From NCBI GenBank assembly GCA_902826225.1, contig CADEED010000017.1, positions 1 through 48,989 of the forward strand: a DNA stretch of 48,989 nt, read 5' to 3'. Below the pieces are notes generated by a model, which was not told the origin of the DNA, searched no databases, and was given only the letters and a program-made list of their open reading frames with translations. Shown here one piece after another: positions 28,668 through 37,601 of this stretch (the first letter of the stretch is position 1; the number at the start of each line of letters is the position of its first letter). The position numbers were made by a program, and so were the translations under genes. Source of the DNA: an uncultured Pseudomonadota bacterium. GTDB taxonomy: Bacteria; Pseudomonadota; Gammaproteobacteria; Steroidobacterales; Steroidobacteraceae.

Positions 28668-30650
28668 ATGAACGCAGCCGACGCAACGGCGCCGCAGCTC
28701 ACCGCGCGCGCGATCATCCTCTCGATCGTGCTGGCCACCGTGCTCGCGGCGGCCAACACCTATCTCGGTCTCTTCGCCGGCATGACGATCGCCTCGGCGA
28801 TTCCCGCGGCGGTGGTCTCGATGGCCGTGCTGCGCGCCCTCGGCGGCGGCGGCATCCTCGAGAACAACATCGTGCAGACGGGCGCGTCGGCGGGCACGTC
28901 GATCGCGTCGGGCGTGATCTTCACCGTCCCGGCGCTGGTGCTCATGGGCTACTGGCCGGATTTCAAGTACTGGTGGGTGCTCGCCATCGCGGGCCTCGGC
29001 GGCCTGTTGGGCGTGCTGTTCTCGGTTCCGCTGCGCCGCTCGCTGATCGTCGATCAGCAGATGACCTTCCCCGAGGGCAAGGCGGCGGCCGAAGTGCTCA
29101 AGGCCGGAGAGAATCCCGCCGCGGGCATCAGGATCCTCGGACTGGCCTCGCTCGGCGGCGCCATCGGAAAGCTGTTCACGGCGAGCGGCCTGCGCCTGAT
29201 CCCCGACAGCTCGCTCGCGAGCGGCTTCATCGGCAAGTACCTCGGCTACATGGGCACGAACCTTTCTCCGGCGCTGCTCGGTGTGGGCTACATCGTCGGG
29301 CTCAACATCGGCGCGGTGGTGGTGTCGGGTAGTTTGCTGTCGTTCAACATCGCGATCCCGCTGTACCACGAGTACTTCCTGCCCGACCCGGAGAATGCCG
29401 ACCTGGCGGCGACGATCGCCGCCGCCTGCGCGAACCTGACTTCGTCGGAATGCGCCGAGGCTTCAGCGCAGATCCTGCGTGGCGCGCGCATCCGATACCT
29501 GGGCGTCGGCGCGATGCTGGTCGGCGGCCTGTGGGCACTGATCACGCTGCGCGGTTCCATCGTCTCCGGCGTCAAGAGCGGCCTGGCCGCGGCGCGGGCC
29601 GGCAGCGGCGCGCTGATCGCGCACACCGATCGCGACCTGCCGATGAAATGGGTGCTCATCGGAATCGTCTTGTTCACGCTGCCGCTCGGCGTCCTCTACT
29701 ACAACATCGTCGGAAACCTTGGGATCGGCCTCGCCATGTCGGTCATCATGGTCGTCGCCGGATTCCTGTTCTGCTCGGTGTCGGCCTACATGGCCGGACT
29801 CGTGGGCTCTTCCAACAACCCCGTATCCGGCATCACGATCGCCACCATCCTGTTCGCGGCGCTCGTGCTCGTCGCGTTCCTCGGCAAGACCTCGACGATC
29901 GGCCCGGTCGCCGCCGTGATGATCGGCGCCGTGGTGTGCTGCGCCGCCTGCATCGCGGGCGACAATCTGCAAGACCTCAAGGCCGGCTACATCGTGGGTG
30001 CGACTCCGTGGCGCCAGCAGGTGATGCTGGCCATCGGCGCGGTGTCCTGCGCCGCCGTGATGGCGCCGACGCTCAACATGCTCGCGCACAGCTACGGCAT
30101 CGGGCCGCGCACGCCGGAGCACCCGCAGTCGCTGGAGGCCGCGCAGGCGAATCTCATGGCTTCGGTGGCCAAGGGGATCTTCGGCGGCGAGTTGCCCTGG
30201 GACATGATCGCGATCGGTGCGGTGATCGGCGTCGCCGTCATCATCTTCGACTCGATCCTCAAGGCGAAGAAGGCGCCCTTCCGCGTGCCCGTGCTCGCGG
30301 CCGCGATCGGCATCTACCTGCCGCTCGAGACGATGGTGCCGATCTTCCTGGGCGGGCTGCTCAACTATCTCGTGACTCGCAGCTTCGGCAAAGGCCTGTC
30401 CGAGGAGGAAGTCGAGAAGCGCAATCGCAAGGGCATGCTGTTCGCGGCCGGCCTCATCACGGGCGAAGCGCTCATGGGCATCTTCATCGGCTTCGCCATC
30501 TACGGCACCGACCGCGCGGACGTGTTCGCTTTGCCCGCCAGCCTGCAGATCGGCGGAACGCTGGGCGAATGGGTGGGGCTGGCGCTGCTCGCGGTGGTCG
30601 GCGGGTGGATGTATCGGGTTTCCAAGCGCGGCGGTATGGAACCTCAGTAA
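28668..30650 (+). CDS. OPT family oligopeptide transporter
   Basis: 660 residues, about 15 transmembrane segments. The early block SIVLATVLAAANTYLGLFAGMTIASAIPA and GGGGILENNIVQTGASAG (NNIVQT is typical of the bacterial OPT branch) define the family. FPEGKAAAEVLKAGE and AAVMIGAVVCCAACIAGDNLQDLKAGYIVG follow. Bacterial OPTs carry oligopeptides or, less often, metal chelates. It starts 1 nt after the M2 peptidase stop, completing a three-gene peptide operon. It is followed by the inverted repeat at 30656. Confidence 0.93.
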   Translation: MNAADATAPQLTARAIILSIVLATVLAAANTYLGLFAGMTIASAIPAAVVSMAVLRALGGGGILENNIVQTGASAGTSIASGVIFTVPALVLMGYWPDFKYWWVLAIAGLGGLLGVLFSVPLRRSLIVDQQMTFPEGKAAAEVLKAGENPAAGIRILGLASLGGAIGKLFTASGLRLIPDSSLASGFIGKYLGYMGTNLSPALLGVGYIVGLNIGAVVVSGSLLSFNIAIPLYHEYFLPDPENADLAATIAAACANLTSSECAEASAQILRGARIRYLGVGAMLVGGLWALITLRGSIVSGVKSGLAAARAGSGALIAHTDRDLPMKWVLIGIVLFTLPLGVLYYNIVGNLGIGLAMSVIMVVAGFLFCSVSAYMAGLVGSSNNPVSGITIATILFAALVLVAFLGKTSTIGPVAAVMIGAVVCCAACIAGDNLQDLKAGYIVGATPWRQQVMLAIGAVSCAAVMAPTLNMLAHSYGIGPRTPEHPQSLEAAQANLMASVAKGIFGGELPWDMIAIGAVIGVAVIIFDSILKAKKAPFRVPVLAAAIGIYLPLETMVPIFLGGLLNYLVTRSFGKGLSEEEVEKRNRKGMLFAAGLITGEALMGIFIGFAIYGTDRADVFALPASLQIGGTLGEWVGLALLAVVGGWMYRVSKRGGMEPQ

Positions 30651-30655
30651 GTCCC

Positions 30656-30742
30656 GGAAAAAGGGGTCAGATCTATTTTTCTCCCGAAGGGGCGACGACA
30701 CGCGCCTGCATCGGTGGAAAAATAGATCTGACCCCTTTTTCC
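30656..30742. repeat. long inverted repeat, GGGGTCAGATC core (copy 2)
   Basis: Perfect 26-nt arms (30656-30681 and 30717-30742) enclose a 35-nt loop. The arm is GGAAAAAGGGGTCAGATC then TATTTTTC; it differs from copy 1 (4552-4609) by C to T, matched by the partner base in the other arm. It begins 5 nt after the OPT stop and ends 14 nt before the EamA ATG. The last arm ends CCCCTTTTT, so it could terminate the peptide operon. Confidence 0.85.
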
Positions 30743-30756
30743 CCGTCCCGCGCCCC

Positions 30757-31698
30757 ATGTCCGACTCCTCCCATCGTGCGAAGCTCCTCGCGTGCTTCGC
30801 CATCGTCTACCTCGTCTGGGGATCGACGTACGTCGTCGCGAGCTTGGGGTTGCACCACCTGCCGCCGCTGCTGTTCGGCGGAATCCGCTTCATCATCGCC
30901 TCGGCGCTGCTCGCGGGCGTGGCGTTGTTGTTAGGCCGGAAGTTCGACCTCGACGCCACGGAGTGGAAGCACCTCTTCCTGGTGTCGATCGGCAACGTCG
31001 TCATCGCCAACGGCGGCACCAACATCGCCATGCAGCACGTCGCTTCGAACCAGACGGCGATCCTCAACGCCTCGGCCGCACTGTGGATCGCGCTGCTCGC
31101 CACGCGCGGCCGGCGCGCCCACGCGATCGACCGGCGGACGTTGATCGGTCTCGTCATCGGCTTCACGGGCACCGCCCTCATCATCTGGCAGGGCGGCAAG
31201 GTCGACACGGGCAATCTCGGGATGCAGTTCCTGATCCTCGTCGCCGTCTTCGCGTGGTCGTGTTCGACGGTCTACATCCGCAATGTGCACTCGAAACTCG
31301 ACGTGCTCTGCTTCACATCGCTGCAGATGCTGCTCGGCGGCACGATGATGACGTTGGCCGGCCTCGCCACCGGGGAGGCGGCGCGCTGGCATTGGTCACC
31401 GCAGGGCTTCGGCGCGATGCTTTACCTCATCGTGCTGAGCTCTTGCCTCGCGTATACGGCTTTCGCCTGGCTCGCGCGCAACACGACACCCGCGTTGGTC
31501 GGCACCTACAGCTACGTGAACCCCGCGATCGCGGCGGTCCTCGGCTGGTGGCTGCTGGACGAGAGGCTGAGCGCGATCCAGATCACCGGCATGGCCATCA
31601 TGTTCTGCGGCGTGGCGCTGGTGAGCTGGCCGCAGAAGGAACACAAGCGGCTGACTGACGACGAGCAGAAGGATCCCTCGACGGCCGGATGCGGCTAG
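30757..31698 (+). CDS. EamA/DMT family exporter (YedA-like)
   Basis: 313 residues, ten transmembrane helices in two EamA repeats. N-terminal VYLVWGSTYVVASLGLHHLPPLLFGGIRF is the typical first half (W-GSTxV). The second repeat includes SCLAYTAFAWLARNTTPALVGTYSYVNPAIAAVLGWWLLDE. It would export metabolites or drugs; the substrate is unknown. A TTA codon occurs in ALLLGRK. It is separated from the OPT gene by the inverted repeat, so it likely has its own promoter. Confidence 0.9.
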   Translation: MSDSSHRAKLLACFAIVYLVWGSTYVVASLGLHHLPPLLFGGIRFIIASALLAGVALLLGRKFDLDATEWKHLFLVSIGNVVIANGGTNIAMQHVASNQTAILNASAALWIALLATRGRRAHAIDRRTLIGLVIGFTGTALIIWQGGKVDTGNLGMQFLILVAVFAWSCSTVYIRNVHSKLDVLCFTSLQMLLGGTMMTLAGLATGEAARWHWSPQGFGAMLYLIVLSSCLAYTAFAWLARNTTPALVGTYSYVNPAIAAVLGWWLLDERLSAIQITGMAIMFCGVALVSWPQKEHKRLTDDEQKDPSTAGCG

Positions 31699-31728
31699 GG
31701 CGGATACCCGCTCCCGCGTCGTTCCTAT

Positions 31729-32487
31729 CTACCTGCAGGCGCTGACCAGCGGCAGCGCCCGCCACTTCTCCAGGTCCACCGCCCCCTCGCTCCTGCCCTC
31801 GTCCGGAAAATCGATCTCGGCAACGATCAGTTTTCCGTTCGCGTCGCGGACGTTCGTCGTTCCGCGGTAGCGGAGCAGCTGGCGGTCTCGATGTCGATAG
31901 CTCACGTCGATGTCGGGCAGAACCCAGCCCAGCAATCCCGCGAGCGACAGGCGGATGACGCTCGCGGTGTCCTCACCGATCTTCGTCTCGCCGACCTTCC
32001 GCACGCGGAACTTCATGCTCTCCAGGCGCGACGGCACGAGAAACGGCGCCTCCAGCGACTTGCCGCGCTCGAGCTCGTCCCAGCGCGCGCGCACGAATTC
32101 GTCGAAACCGGCGTCCGCGATCAGCCCCCGGTCGTCGACGCGGGCCGTGCGCAACTCCGCGGCCGTCCCGGCGCGCGCGGAGACCTGGAGTCCGCGCGCA
32201 TCCCGGCTCAGTCCCTCGGCGTACCCGCTGCGTGCGTCCTCGAAGCGAAATGTGGGCGCGATGCGCGTGGCATAGACGAGCTCCTTGCGGGCGAACGGCG
32301 CCTGGCCGTCGGCGCAACCGTAGAGCACGACTCTCGATTCCCGGGGCGTGCCGGCCGCGGAAACGGCATGCAATTCGACGTACAGCAGCTCGCTCGTGTC
32401 GAGGCTGCGCGCGTAGCCGGTGAACGCGAAATCGGCGGCCATTACGGGTGCGCCGGCGATGATCAGCAAAAGGCTCGTGTAGCGCAT
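31729..32487 (-). CDS. exported protein of unknown function
   Basis: 252 residues. MRYTSLLLIIAGAPVMA is a signal peptide with a likely cut after MAA. The mature part has alternating hydrophobic strands and two cysteines (YGCADG near 57, SACR at the end) but no recognised catalytic motif. A stretch IGEDTASVIRLSLAGLLGWVLPDIDVSYRHRDRQLLRYRG suggests a beta-rich lipocalin- or LolA-like fold, an inference only. TACGAT lies 5 nt before the ATG and there is no SD. It is convergent with the EamA gene, 30 nt apart. Confidence 0.65.
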   Translation of the reverse strand: MRYTSLLLIIAGAPVMAADFAFTGYARSLDTSELLYVELHAVSAAGTPRESRVVLYGCADGQAPFARKELVYATRIAPTFRFEDARSGYAEGLSRDARGLQVSARAGTAAELRTARVDDRGLIADAGFDEFVRARWDELERGKSLEAPFLVPSRLESMKFRVRKVGETKIGEDTASVIRLSLAGLLGWVLPDIDVSYRHRDRQLLRYRGTTNVRDANGKLIVAEIDFPDEGRSEGAVDLEKWRALPLVSACR

Positions 32488-32553
32488 GCCGAATCGTACG
32501 CCCGGCGGCCACGGATGGATTCAAGAAAGGAGGCTGTCCCCCCGCATTCGGAC

Positions 32554-32928
32554 TCAGTTCTTGGGGCGGATGACTTCGACGCGGCCTTTCGAGCCGATGA
32601 ACCACGACCCGATCCAGCTCACGAAGCTCACGATGAGCGCGCCGCCCACGGCGGTCCAGAAGCCGTAGATGCGGAAGCCGGGCAGCAGCAGCGCGACCAG
32701 GCCGATCATCGCGGCGTTGACGACCAGCAGGAACAGCCCGAGCGTGATGATGAGCGCCGGCAGTGACAGCAGCAGGGCGAACGGCCGCACGACGGCGTTC
32801 ATGATGCCTAACAACAATCCCGCGAGCACCAGCGTGAGCGGCGTGTCGATCACGAAGCCGCTCAGCAACGCGGTGGCGGCCCAGAGGCCGAGTGCCGCGA
32901 TGAGGCCGCGCAGTATGAATCCCGCCAT
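32554..32928 (-). CDS. phage holin family / YvlD-like membrane protein
   Basis: 124 residues from ATG 32928, preceded by GAGG. Four hydrophobic segments; the blocks GLLLGIMNAVVRPFALLLSLPALIITLGLFLLVVNA and LLPGFRIYGFWTAVGGALIVSFVSW are those of the 4-TM 'phage holin family' (YvlD, DUF360). These are chromosomal membrane proteins, not phage lysis genes. Function unknown. A TTA codon occurs in LLLGIMN. It lies 2 nt after the SRPBCC gene. Confidence 0.85.
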   Translation of the reverse strand: MAGFILRGLIAALGLWAATALLSGFVIDTPLTLVLAGLLLGIMNAVVRPFALLLSLPALIITLGLFLLVVNAAMIGLVALLLPGFRIYGFWTAVGGALIVSFVSWIGSWFIGSKGRVEVIRPKN

Positions 32929-32930
32929 GT

Positions 32931-33386
32931 CTACCTCGATCTCAGGTGGTCCTGGTCCAGACCCTTCTCCAGGAACACCTTGAGGCGGGTCAGCGCCAGC
33001 TCCCAGTGCCGACGCTTGTTGAGATAGTACGCCACCCAGCGCGGCGCCGAGGGCACTCCCGAACTGAGCAGCCGGACGACCGAATCGCCCTTGCCGCGCT
33101 CGAAGAGAAAATCCTCGACGATCACGGCATCGGAGCCCGGCATTCCCGGCGTGGGCAGCAGGATGAGGCGCATGCGATGCGGCGTCACCATCACGTCGAT
33201 GTGGCCGTCGACCTCGACGTCGCTGCCGAAGACCACGTGCAGCCGGCCTTTCTCGCGTGGCGTGATGGACGCGCCTTCCGCGCTCCAGCGCCGCAGGAGC
33301 TTCGTGTCCGTGAAGGCACGCCACACACGTTCGACCGGCACGCCGATGTCGACGCGATAGGCGAAGCTGCGGTACGCGCCGTTCAC
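32931..33386 (-). CDS. SRPBCC (START-like) family protein
   Basis: 151 residues from GTG 33386 (MNGAYRSFAYRVDIGVPVERVWRAFTD), two nt after the dedA stop. VPVERVWRAFTDTKLLRRWSAEG is the usual opening of SRPBCC/AHSA1-like domains, followed by the beta strands EGASITPREKGRLHVVFGSD and the long C-terminal helix WVAYYLNKRRHWELALTRLKVFLE. It forms a hydrophobic ligand-binding cavity; the ligand is unknown. The frame stays open upstream over dedA. Confidence 0.8.
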   Translation of the reverse strand: MNGAYRSFAYRVDIGVPVERVWRAFTDTKLLRRWSAEGASITPREKGRLHVVFGSDVEVDGHIDVMVTPHRMRLILLPTPGMPGSDAVIVEDFLFERGKGDSVVRLLSSGVPSAPRWVAYYLNKRRHWELALTRLKVFLEKGLDQDHLRSR

Positions 33387-33388
33387 GT

Positions 33389-34024
33389 TCAGTTCTTCTT
33401 GAGCGCGGCCCAGGCCACCGGCAGCAATGACACGACGACGATCAGGATGGTCACCACGCCGAAGTTGTTCTTGATCAGCGGGATGTTGCCGAAGAAGTAT
33501 CCCGCCCACGTGAGCGACAGGACCCAGCCGAGGCCGCCCGCGACATTGTAGGCCTGGAAGCGGCCGTAGGGCATCCGCGCGGCGCCGGCCACGAACGGCG
33601 CGCAGGTGCGCAGGATAGGCACGAATCGCGACAGCACGATGGTCAGCGCACCGTGCTTGAGGAAGAACGCCTCGGTGCGCCGCAGGTATTCGACCTTGAG
33701 GAAGCGGATCTGCCCGCTGAACGCGCGCGGACCTACCCACCGTCCGACGTGGTAGTTAGTCGTGTTGCCGCCGATCGCCGCGATCACGAGCACCAGGGAG
33801 AGCATCGGCGCGGTGAGCGTGTTGCTGGTATCGATGGCCGCGAGGGCTCCCGCGGCGAACAGCAGGGAATCGCCCGGCAGGAAAGGCGTCACGACGAAGC
33901 CGGTCTCGGCGAACACGATGACGAACAGGATCACGTAGATCCACGGTCCGTAGTCGGTCAGCAGCTCGACGAGGTGCTTGTCGAGATGCAGGACGAGGTC
34001 GATGAACCAGGCGAGCAGCTCCAC
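33389..34024 (-). CDS. DedA family membrane protein
   Basis: 211 residues with the DedA core: FVIVFAETGFVVTPFLPGDSLLFAAGALAA (acidic residue and F-PGE/D-S-L motif, about 35-64) and the amphipathic helix with arginines FLKHGALTIVLSRFVPILRTCAPFVAGAARMPYGRF. These are proton-dependent transporters or scramblases, one role being undecaprenyl-phosphate recycling. It lies 1 nt after ctpA and 2 nt before the SRPBCC gene, so the four genes ctpA-dedA-SRPBCC-holin form one operon. Confidence 0.92.
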   Translation of the reverse strand: MELLAWFIDLVLHLDKHLVELLTDYGPWIYVILFVIVFAETGFVVTPFLPGDSLLFAAGALAAIDTSNTLTAPMLSLVLVIAAIGGNTTNYHVGRWVGPRAFSGQIRFLKVEYLRRTEAFFLKHGALTIVLSRFVPILRTCAPFVAGAARMPYGRFQAYNVAGGLGWVLSLTWAGYFFGNIPLIKNNFGVVTILIVVVSLLPVAWAALKKN

Positions 34025-34025
34025 G

Positions 34026-35297
34026 TCAGTTTCGCCGCGCGCCGCCCGCGCTCGCCGTGAGACCGCGGGGCGCGGGGCGCGGCGGACGTCCCTTGAGCAG
34101 CTCCACCGCGGCGTGGATGGTCGCGTCGCGCGCCGCGGGATCCGCGCGCACGCGCGCGTCGTCGAGGTCGAGCGGCAGGCCGTCGTGCTCGACCTCGTGA
34201 TCGGGCTGGATCCCGAGCCCCTGGATCGAGCGTCCCGAGGGCGTGAAATAGCGCGATGTCGTGAGCTTGAGCGCGCGGCCCTGCGTGAGCGGCATCACGG
34301 TCTGCACCGAGCCCTTGCCGAACGTGCGCGTGCCGAGCAGCACCGCGCGATGATGATCCTGCAGCGCGCCCGCGAGGATCTCCGCGGCCGACGCGGTGCC
34401 GCCGTTCACGAGCACCACGACCGGCACGCCGGGCAGCACGTCACCGGGCGTGGCCGACATGCTGAACCGCGCGGACGCCGTGCGGCCGTCGGCCGTCACG
34501 ATGATTCCGGACTCGAGCAGCTGGTCGGCGACGTCGACCGCGGATTCGAGCACGCCGCCGGGATTGTTGCGCAGGTCGAGCACCAGGCCGCGCGGCTTGA
34601 TCCCCTGCGAGCGCGCGCGCGCGAGGCTCGCGGAGAAATCCACCGCCGTGGTGTCGCTGAACGAGGTGACCCGCGCGTAGAGGTACCCGCCGGCGAGCGG
34701 CAGGAGCGCGACGCTGTGCACCTCGACCTGGGCGCGCTCGACGCTGAACTCCAGCGGCAGGGTCTGGCCCACGCGGGTCACGGCGAGTTTCACGATGCTG
34801 CCGCGCGGCCCGCGCATGCGCGACATGGCGGCGTCGAGATCGGCGCCGACGGGCTCGCCGTCGATCGCGGCGATGAGGTCGCCGCTGCGGATGCCGGCGC
34901 TCGCCGCCGGCGAATCGCGGAACGGCCGGACCACGCGCAGCGCGCGGTCGGCGGTGGAGACTTCTATACCGATGCCTGCGTAGGTGCCCGCGGTGCTGAC
35001 GCGCAGGTCCGCGTACTCCTCGGCGTCGAGGTAGGTCGAATAGGCGTCGAGCCCGCCGACGAGACCGCGCAGCGCGTCGTCGATGAGCGCCGGGTGCGAG
35101 ACGGTATCGACGTACTCGCGCTGCACGCGTTCGATGACTTCGTTGAGCTGCGCGGATTCCGCGACCGTGATCGGCTTCTGGGCCGCCGGCGGCGCGACCG
35201 CGAGAGCGGGCGTCGCGACCGCCTCGCGGCGCACGAACACGTCGCCGCCGACGCCGATCAACAAGCCGATGACGAGCCCGAGGCCCAGGAGCTTCAT
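34026..35297 (-). CDS. ctpA: S41 family C-terminal processing peptidase
   Basis: 423 residues from ATG 35297. N-terminal membrane anchor or signal LLGLGLVIGLLIGVGGDVFV; PDZ domain (about 95-185, AGTYAGIGIEVSTADRALRV, then DSPAASAGIRSGDLIAAIDG); protease domain with Ser303 (GGTASAAE), Lys328 (FGKGSVQ) and Gln332. It is a periplasmic protease, in many bacteria cutting cell-wall hydrolases or lipoproteins, and its nearness to envC fits that. TAGGAT lies 8 nt before the ATG, with no SD. The frame is open far upstream, over the GGDEF-EAL gene. Confidence 0.93.
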   Translation of the reverse strand: MKLLGLGLVIGLLIGVGGDVFVRREAVATPALAVAPPAAQKPITVAESAQLNEVIERVQREYVDTVSHPALIDDALRGLVGGLDAYSTYLDAEEYADLRVSTAGTYAGIGIEVSTADRALRVVRPFRDSPAASAGIRSGDLIAAIDGEPVGADLDAAMSRMRGPRGSIVKLAVTRVGQTLPLEFSVERAQVEVHSVALLPLAGGYLYARVTSFSDTTAVDFSASLARARSQGIKPRGLVLDLRNNPGGVLESAVDVADQLLESGIIVTADGRTASARFSMSATPGDVLPGVPVVVLVNGGTASAAEILAGALQDHHRAVLLGTRTFGKGSVQTVMPLTQGRALKLTTSRYFTPSGRSIQGLGIQPDHEVEHDGLPLDLDDARVRADPAARDATIHAAVELLKGRPPRPAPRGLTASAGGARRN

Positions 35298-35326
35298 GGG
35301 CGCAAATCCTAGCTTAAATCGCGGGC

Positions 35327-37546
35327 TTAGCGCGCGAGCGCTGCGGGTTCGTCGACGACGTAGGCCCCCGTCGTGGCGGCGGCCAGCACGGGCAGGACGT
35401 CCAGGACTTCCGCCACGGGCACGGGTTTGGCGATGGCGAAGCCCTGGCCGTAATCGACGCCGAGCGAGCGGACGCGCGTGCGGATCTCCTCGGTCTCGAC
35501 GTACTCGGCCACGGTGGTGATGTTCATCGCGCGCGCGAGCTGGGCGATGGCGCGCACCATGGACTCCGCGCGTTCGTCGCGCAGGATGTCGCGCACGAAG
35601 CTGCCGTCGATCTTGAGCATCGAAACCGGCATCGAGCGTAGATAGGAGAGCGAGGACAGGCCCGTGCCGAAGTCGTCGAGCGCGACGCCGCACCCGAGCT
35701 TGCGCAGCCGCGACATCAACGCCTCGGCGGCGGTCATGCTCGCGACGGCCGCGCTCTCGGTGAGCTCGAAGCAGAACACCGCGGGGTTGATGCGGCTCGT
35801 CTCGACGCTGCGGATCACGTAGTCCGCGAACTCCTCGTCGAGCAGCGACTGGCCGGAGAAGTTGATCGTGAAGGTCACGGGTGCGGTCGCGAGCAGCTCG
35901 CGCCGCGGACGCAGCAGCTCGATGACGCTCGAGATCACCCAGCGATCGATCGTCGGCATCATCTGGTAACGCAGCGCCGCCGACAGGAAGCGGTCGGGGC
36001 CGATGCTGTTGCCCTCGAGGTCGAGCATGCGCAGCAGCAGCTCGTAGTGTGGCCGGGCGGGACCGCCGTCGTTGTGGAACGGCACGATCATCTGCGCCTC
36101 GAGGCGCAGGCGATTCTCCGCGAGCGCGGCGCGCACGTCGGTCGCGACGTTGATGTCGGTGAAGCGGCGGATGATCGAGACGTCGTTCTCCTGGAAGCTC
36201 TCGAGCCGGTTGCGACCGCGGTCCTTGGCCGCCTTGCAGGCGGATTCGGCCTCGGCGAGCGCGCGGCCGAGATCGGTGTCGCGGCCGGTGAAATGCGCGA
36301 CGCCGAGCGAGATCGACAGGCGGAAGCGGGCGTCGACGCCGGCGGTCGTGAGCCGCGTGACGCCCTCGCGCAGTCCTTCGCCGAACATCGACGACTCGTC
36401 GATGTCCGAGAGCATCACGATCGCGAAGCGATCGCCCGAGATGCGCGAGGCGAATGCGCCGGGCGCCAGGTGCTTGCGCAGCAGCTCGCCGATCTGCGCG
36501 ATGGCCTGGTCGCCCACGTGCATGCCGAAGTTTTCGTTGATGACGTGCAGCTCGTCGATGTCGACGTACAGCAGGCTCCAGCGCTGCGGCTTCCCGCCGG
36601 CCTCGCTGTAGTGGAGTTTCACGCGCTGCTCGAGCGCGCCGCGCGTCAGCAGGCCGGACAGCGTGTCGTAGCTCGTCTCGATGCTGGCGGCGATCTTGTG
36701 CGCGACGAGGTCGGCGAGATGCACGTCGCGCGCGAGGAACTCGGGCGCCTCGAGCTTGCGGAACAGCGCGAGCACGCCCGACGTGCGCCCCGAACCCTGG
36801 CGCAGCGGGCACGCGAGGATGCGATACGGGATCGCGACCTGGCCCGCCTGCGTGGCGATCTTGTTGATCACCAGCGGATCGCGGCGCGTCTGCGTGATCG
36901 CGAGCAGCTGCCGCTGCGTGCGCTTGAGGATCGAGTCGTCTCCGCCGCCGGGATGCGTGACCACGAGACCCTTGTCGGGCACCACGATGCCGGCGAGCAC
37001 GCACTTGAGATGCGCGGTCGCGTTCGCGAGCAGCGAGCGCAGGTCGTCGGAGCCGCTGGAGCCCGGATGCGAGCCCGTCACCGACAGCAGCAGCTCGAGG
37101 TCCTTGTCGCGCGCCGTCAGCGATTCGTTGAGATTCCGGATGTCGGCGCGCGCGAGCAGGTCGCGGCGCAGCAGCTCGAGGGCCGGCTTCAGTTGCTCGC
37201 GCACGTACGAGAACGGCAGCAGCTCGCCATCGGCACGGACGCGATTGCAGACCACGGCGGCGATGGACGCGAGGGCGCCGTGTTCGTCACACAGCCAGAA
37301 GAGATAGCCCGGACCTTCCCCGGGCAGCTGCACGAGCTGCCCGCCCGCGCCCTCACTGGTGTGGTCGGGATGACTCTCGATCGAGGCGATGCCTTGCAGT
37401 ACCAGCGCGAACAGATCCGGGTTCGTGCTCGCCGCGCTCGTCCAGAGCAGCTTGCCGGTCTTGTCGAACAGGCTCAGCCAGGCCGCGCGCGGCAACAGCG
37501 AGCCCACCAGCTGGGCGTAGGGCTCCATGGAGGTTTCGAGCGACAT
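35327..37546 (-). CDS. GGDEF-EAL protein with N-terminal sensory part; GGDEF degenerate
   Basis: 739 residues from ATG 37546 (MSLETSMEPYAQLVGSLLPR). The frame runs on to 37714 but that overlaps envC. An N-terminal GAF-like sensory region (about 1-340) precedes a GGDEF domain whose active site is SGDRF (about 365) instead of GGDEF, so it is probably not a cyclase. The EAL domain (about 490-725) keeps YELLLR at the EAL position, NFSGQS, FELTES, ALDDFGTG and KIDGSF, so c-di-GMP phosphodiesterase activity is likely. Cytoplasmic; no membrane helix seen. Confidence 0.9.
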   Translation of the reverse strand: MSLETSMEPYAQLVGSLLPRAAWLSLFDKTGKLLWTSAASTNPDLFALVLQGIASIESHPDHTSEGAGGQLVQLPGEGPGYLFWLCDEHGALASIAAVVCNRVRADGELLPFSYVREQLKPALELLRRDLLARADIRNLNESLTARDKDLELLLSVTGSHPGSSGSDDLRSLLANATAHLKCVLAGIVVPDKGLVVTHPGGGDDSILKRTQRQLLAITQTRRDPLVINKIATQAGQVAIPYRILACPLRQGSGRTSGVLALFRKLEAPEFLARDVHLADLVAHKIAASIETSYDTLSGLLTRGALEQRVKLHYSEAGGKPQRWSLLYVDIDELHVINENFGMHVGDQAIAQIGELLRKHLAPGAFASRISGDRFAIVMLSDIDESSMFGEGLREGVTRLTTAGVDARFRLSISLGVAHFTGRDTDLGRALAEAESACKAAKDRGRNRLESFQENDVSIIRRFTDINVATDVRAALAENRLRLEAQMIVPFHNDGGPARPHYELLLRMLDLEGNSIGPDRFLSAALRYQMMPTIDRWVISSVIELLRPRRELLATAPVTFTINFSGQSLLDEEFADYVIRSVETSRINPAVFCFELTESAAVASMTAAEALMSRLRKLGCGVALDDFGTGLSSLSYLRSMPVSMLKIDGSFVRDILRDERAESMVRAIAQLARAMNITTVAEYVETEEIRTRVRSLGVDYGQGFAIAKPVPVAEVLDVLPVLAAATTGAYVVDEPAALAR

Positions 37547-37601
37547 CAGCGCAGGACGATGGCCGAAGGGCCGGCCTATGGCGTTGATGCAGTTGGCGTT
37601 T

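Noticed and set aside
32554..32928. Holin-like gene as a sign of a prophage.
   Set aside because: The 4-TM 'phage holin family' is common on chromosomes and no other phage gene is near.
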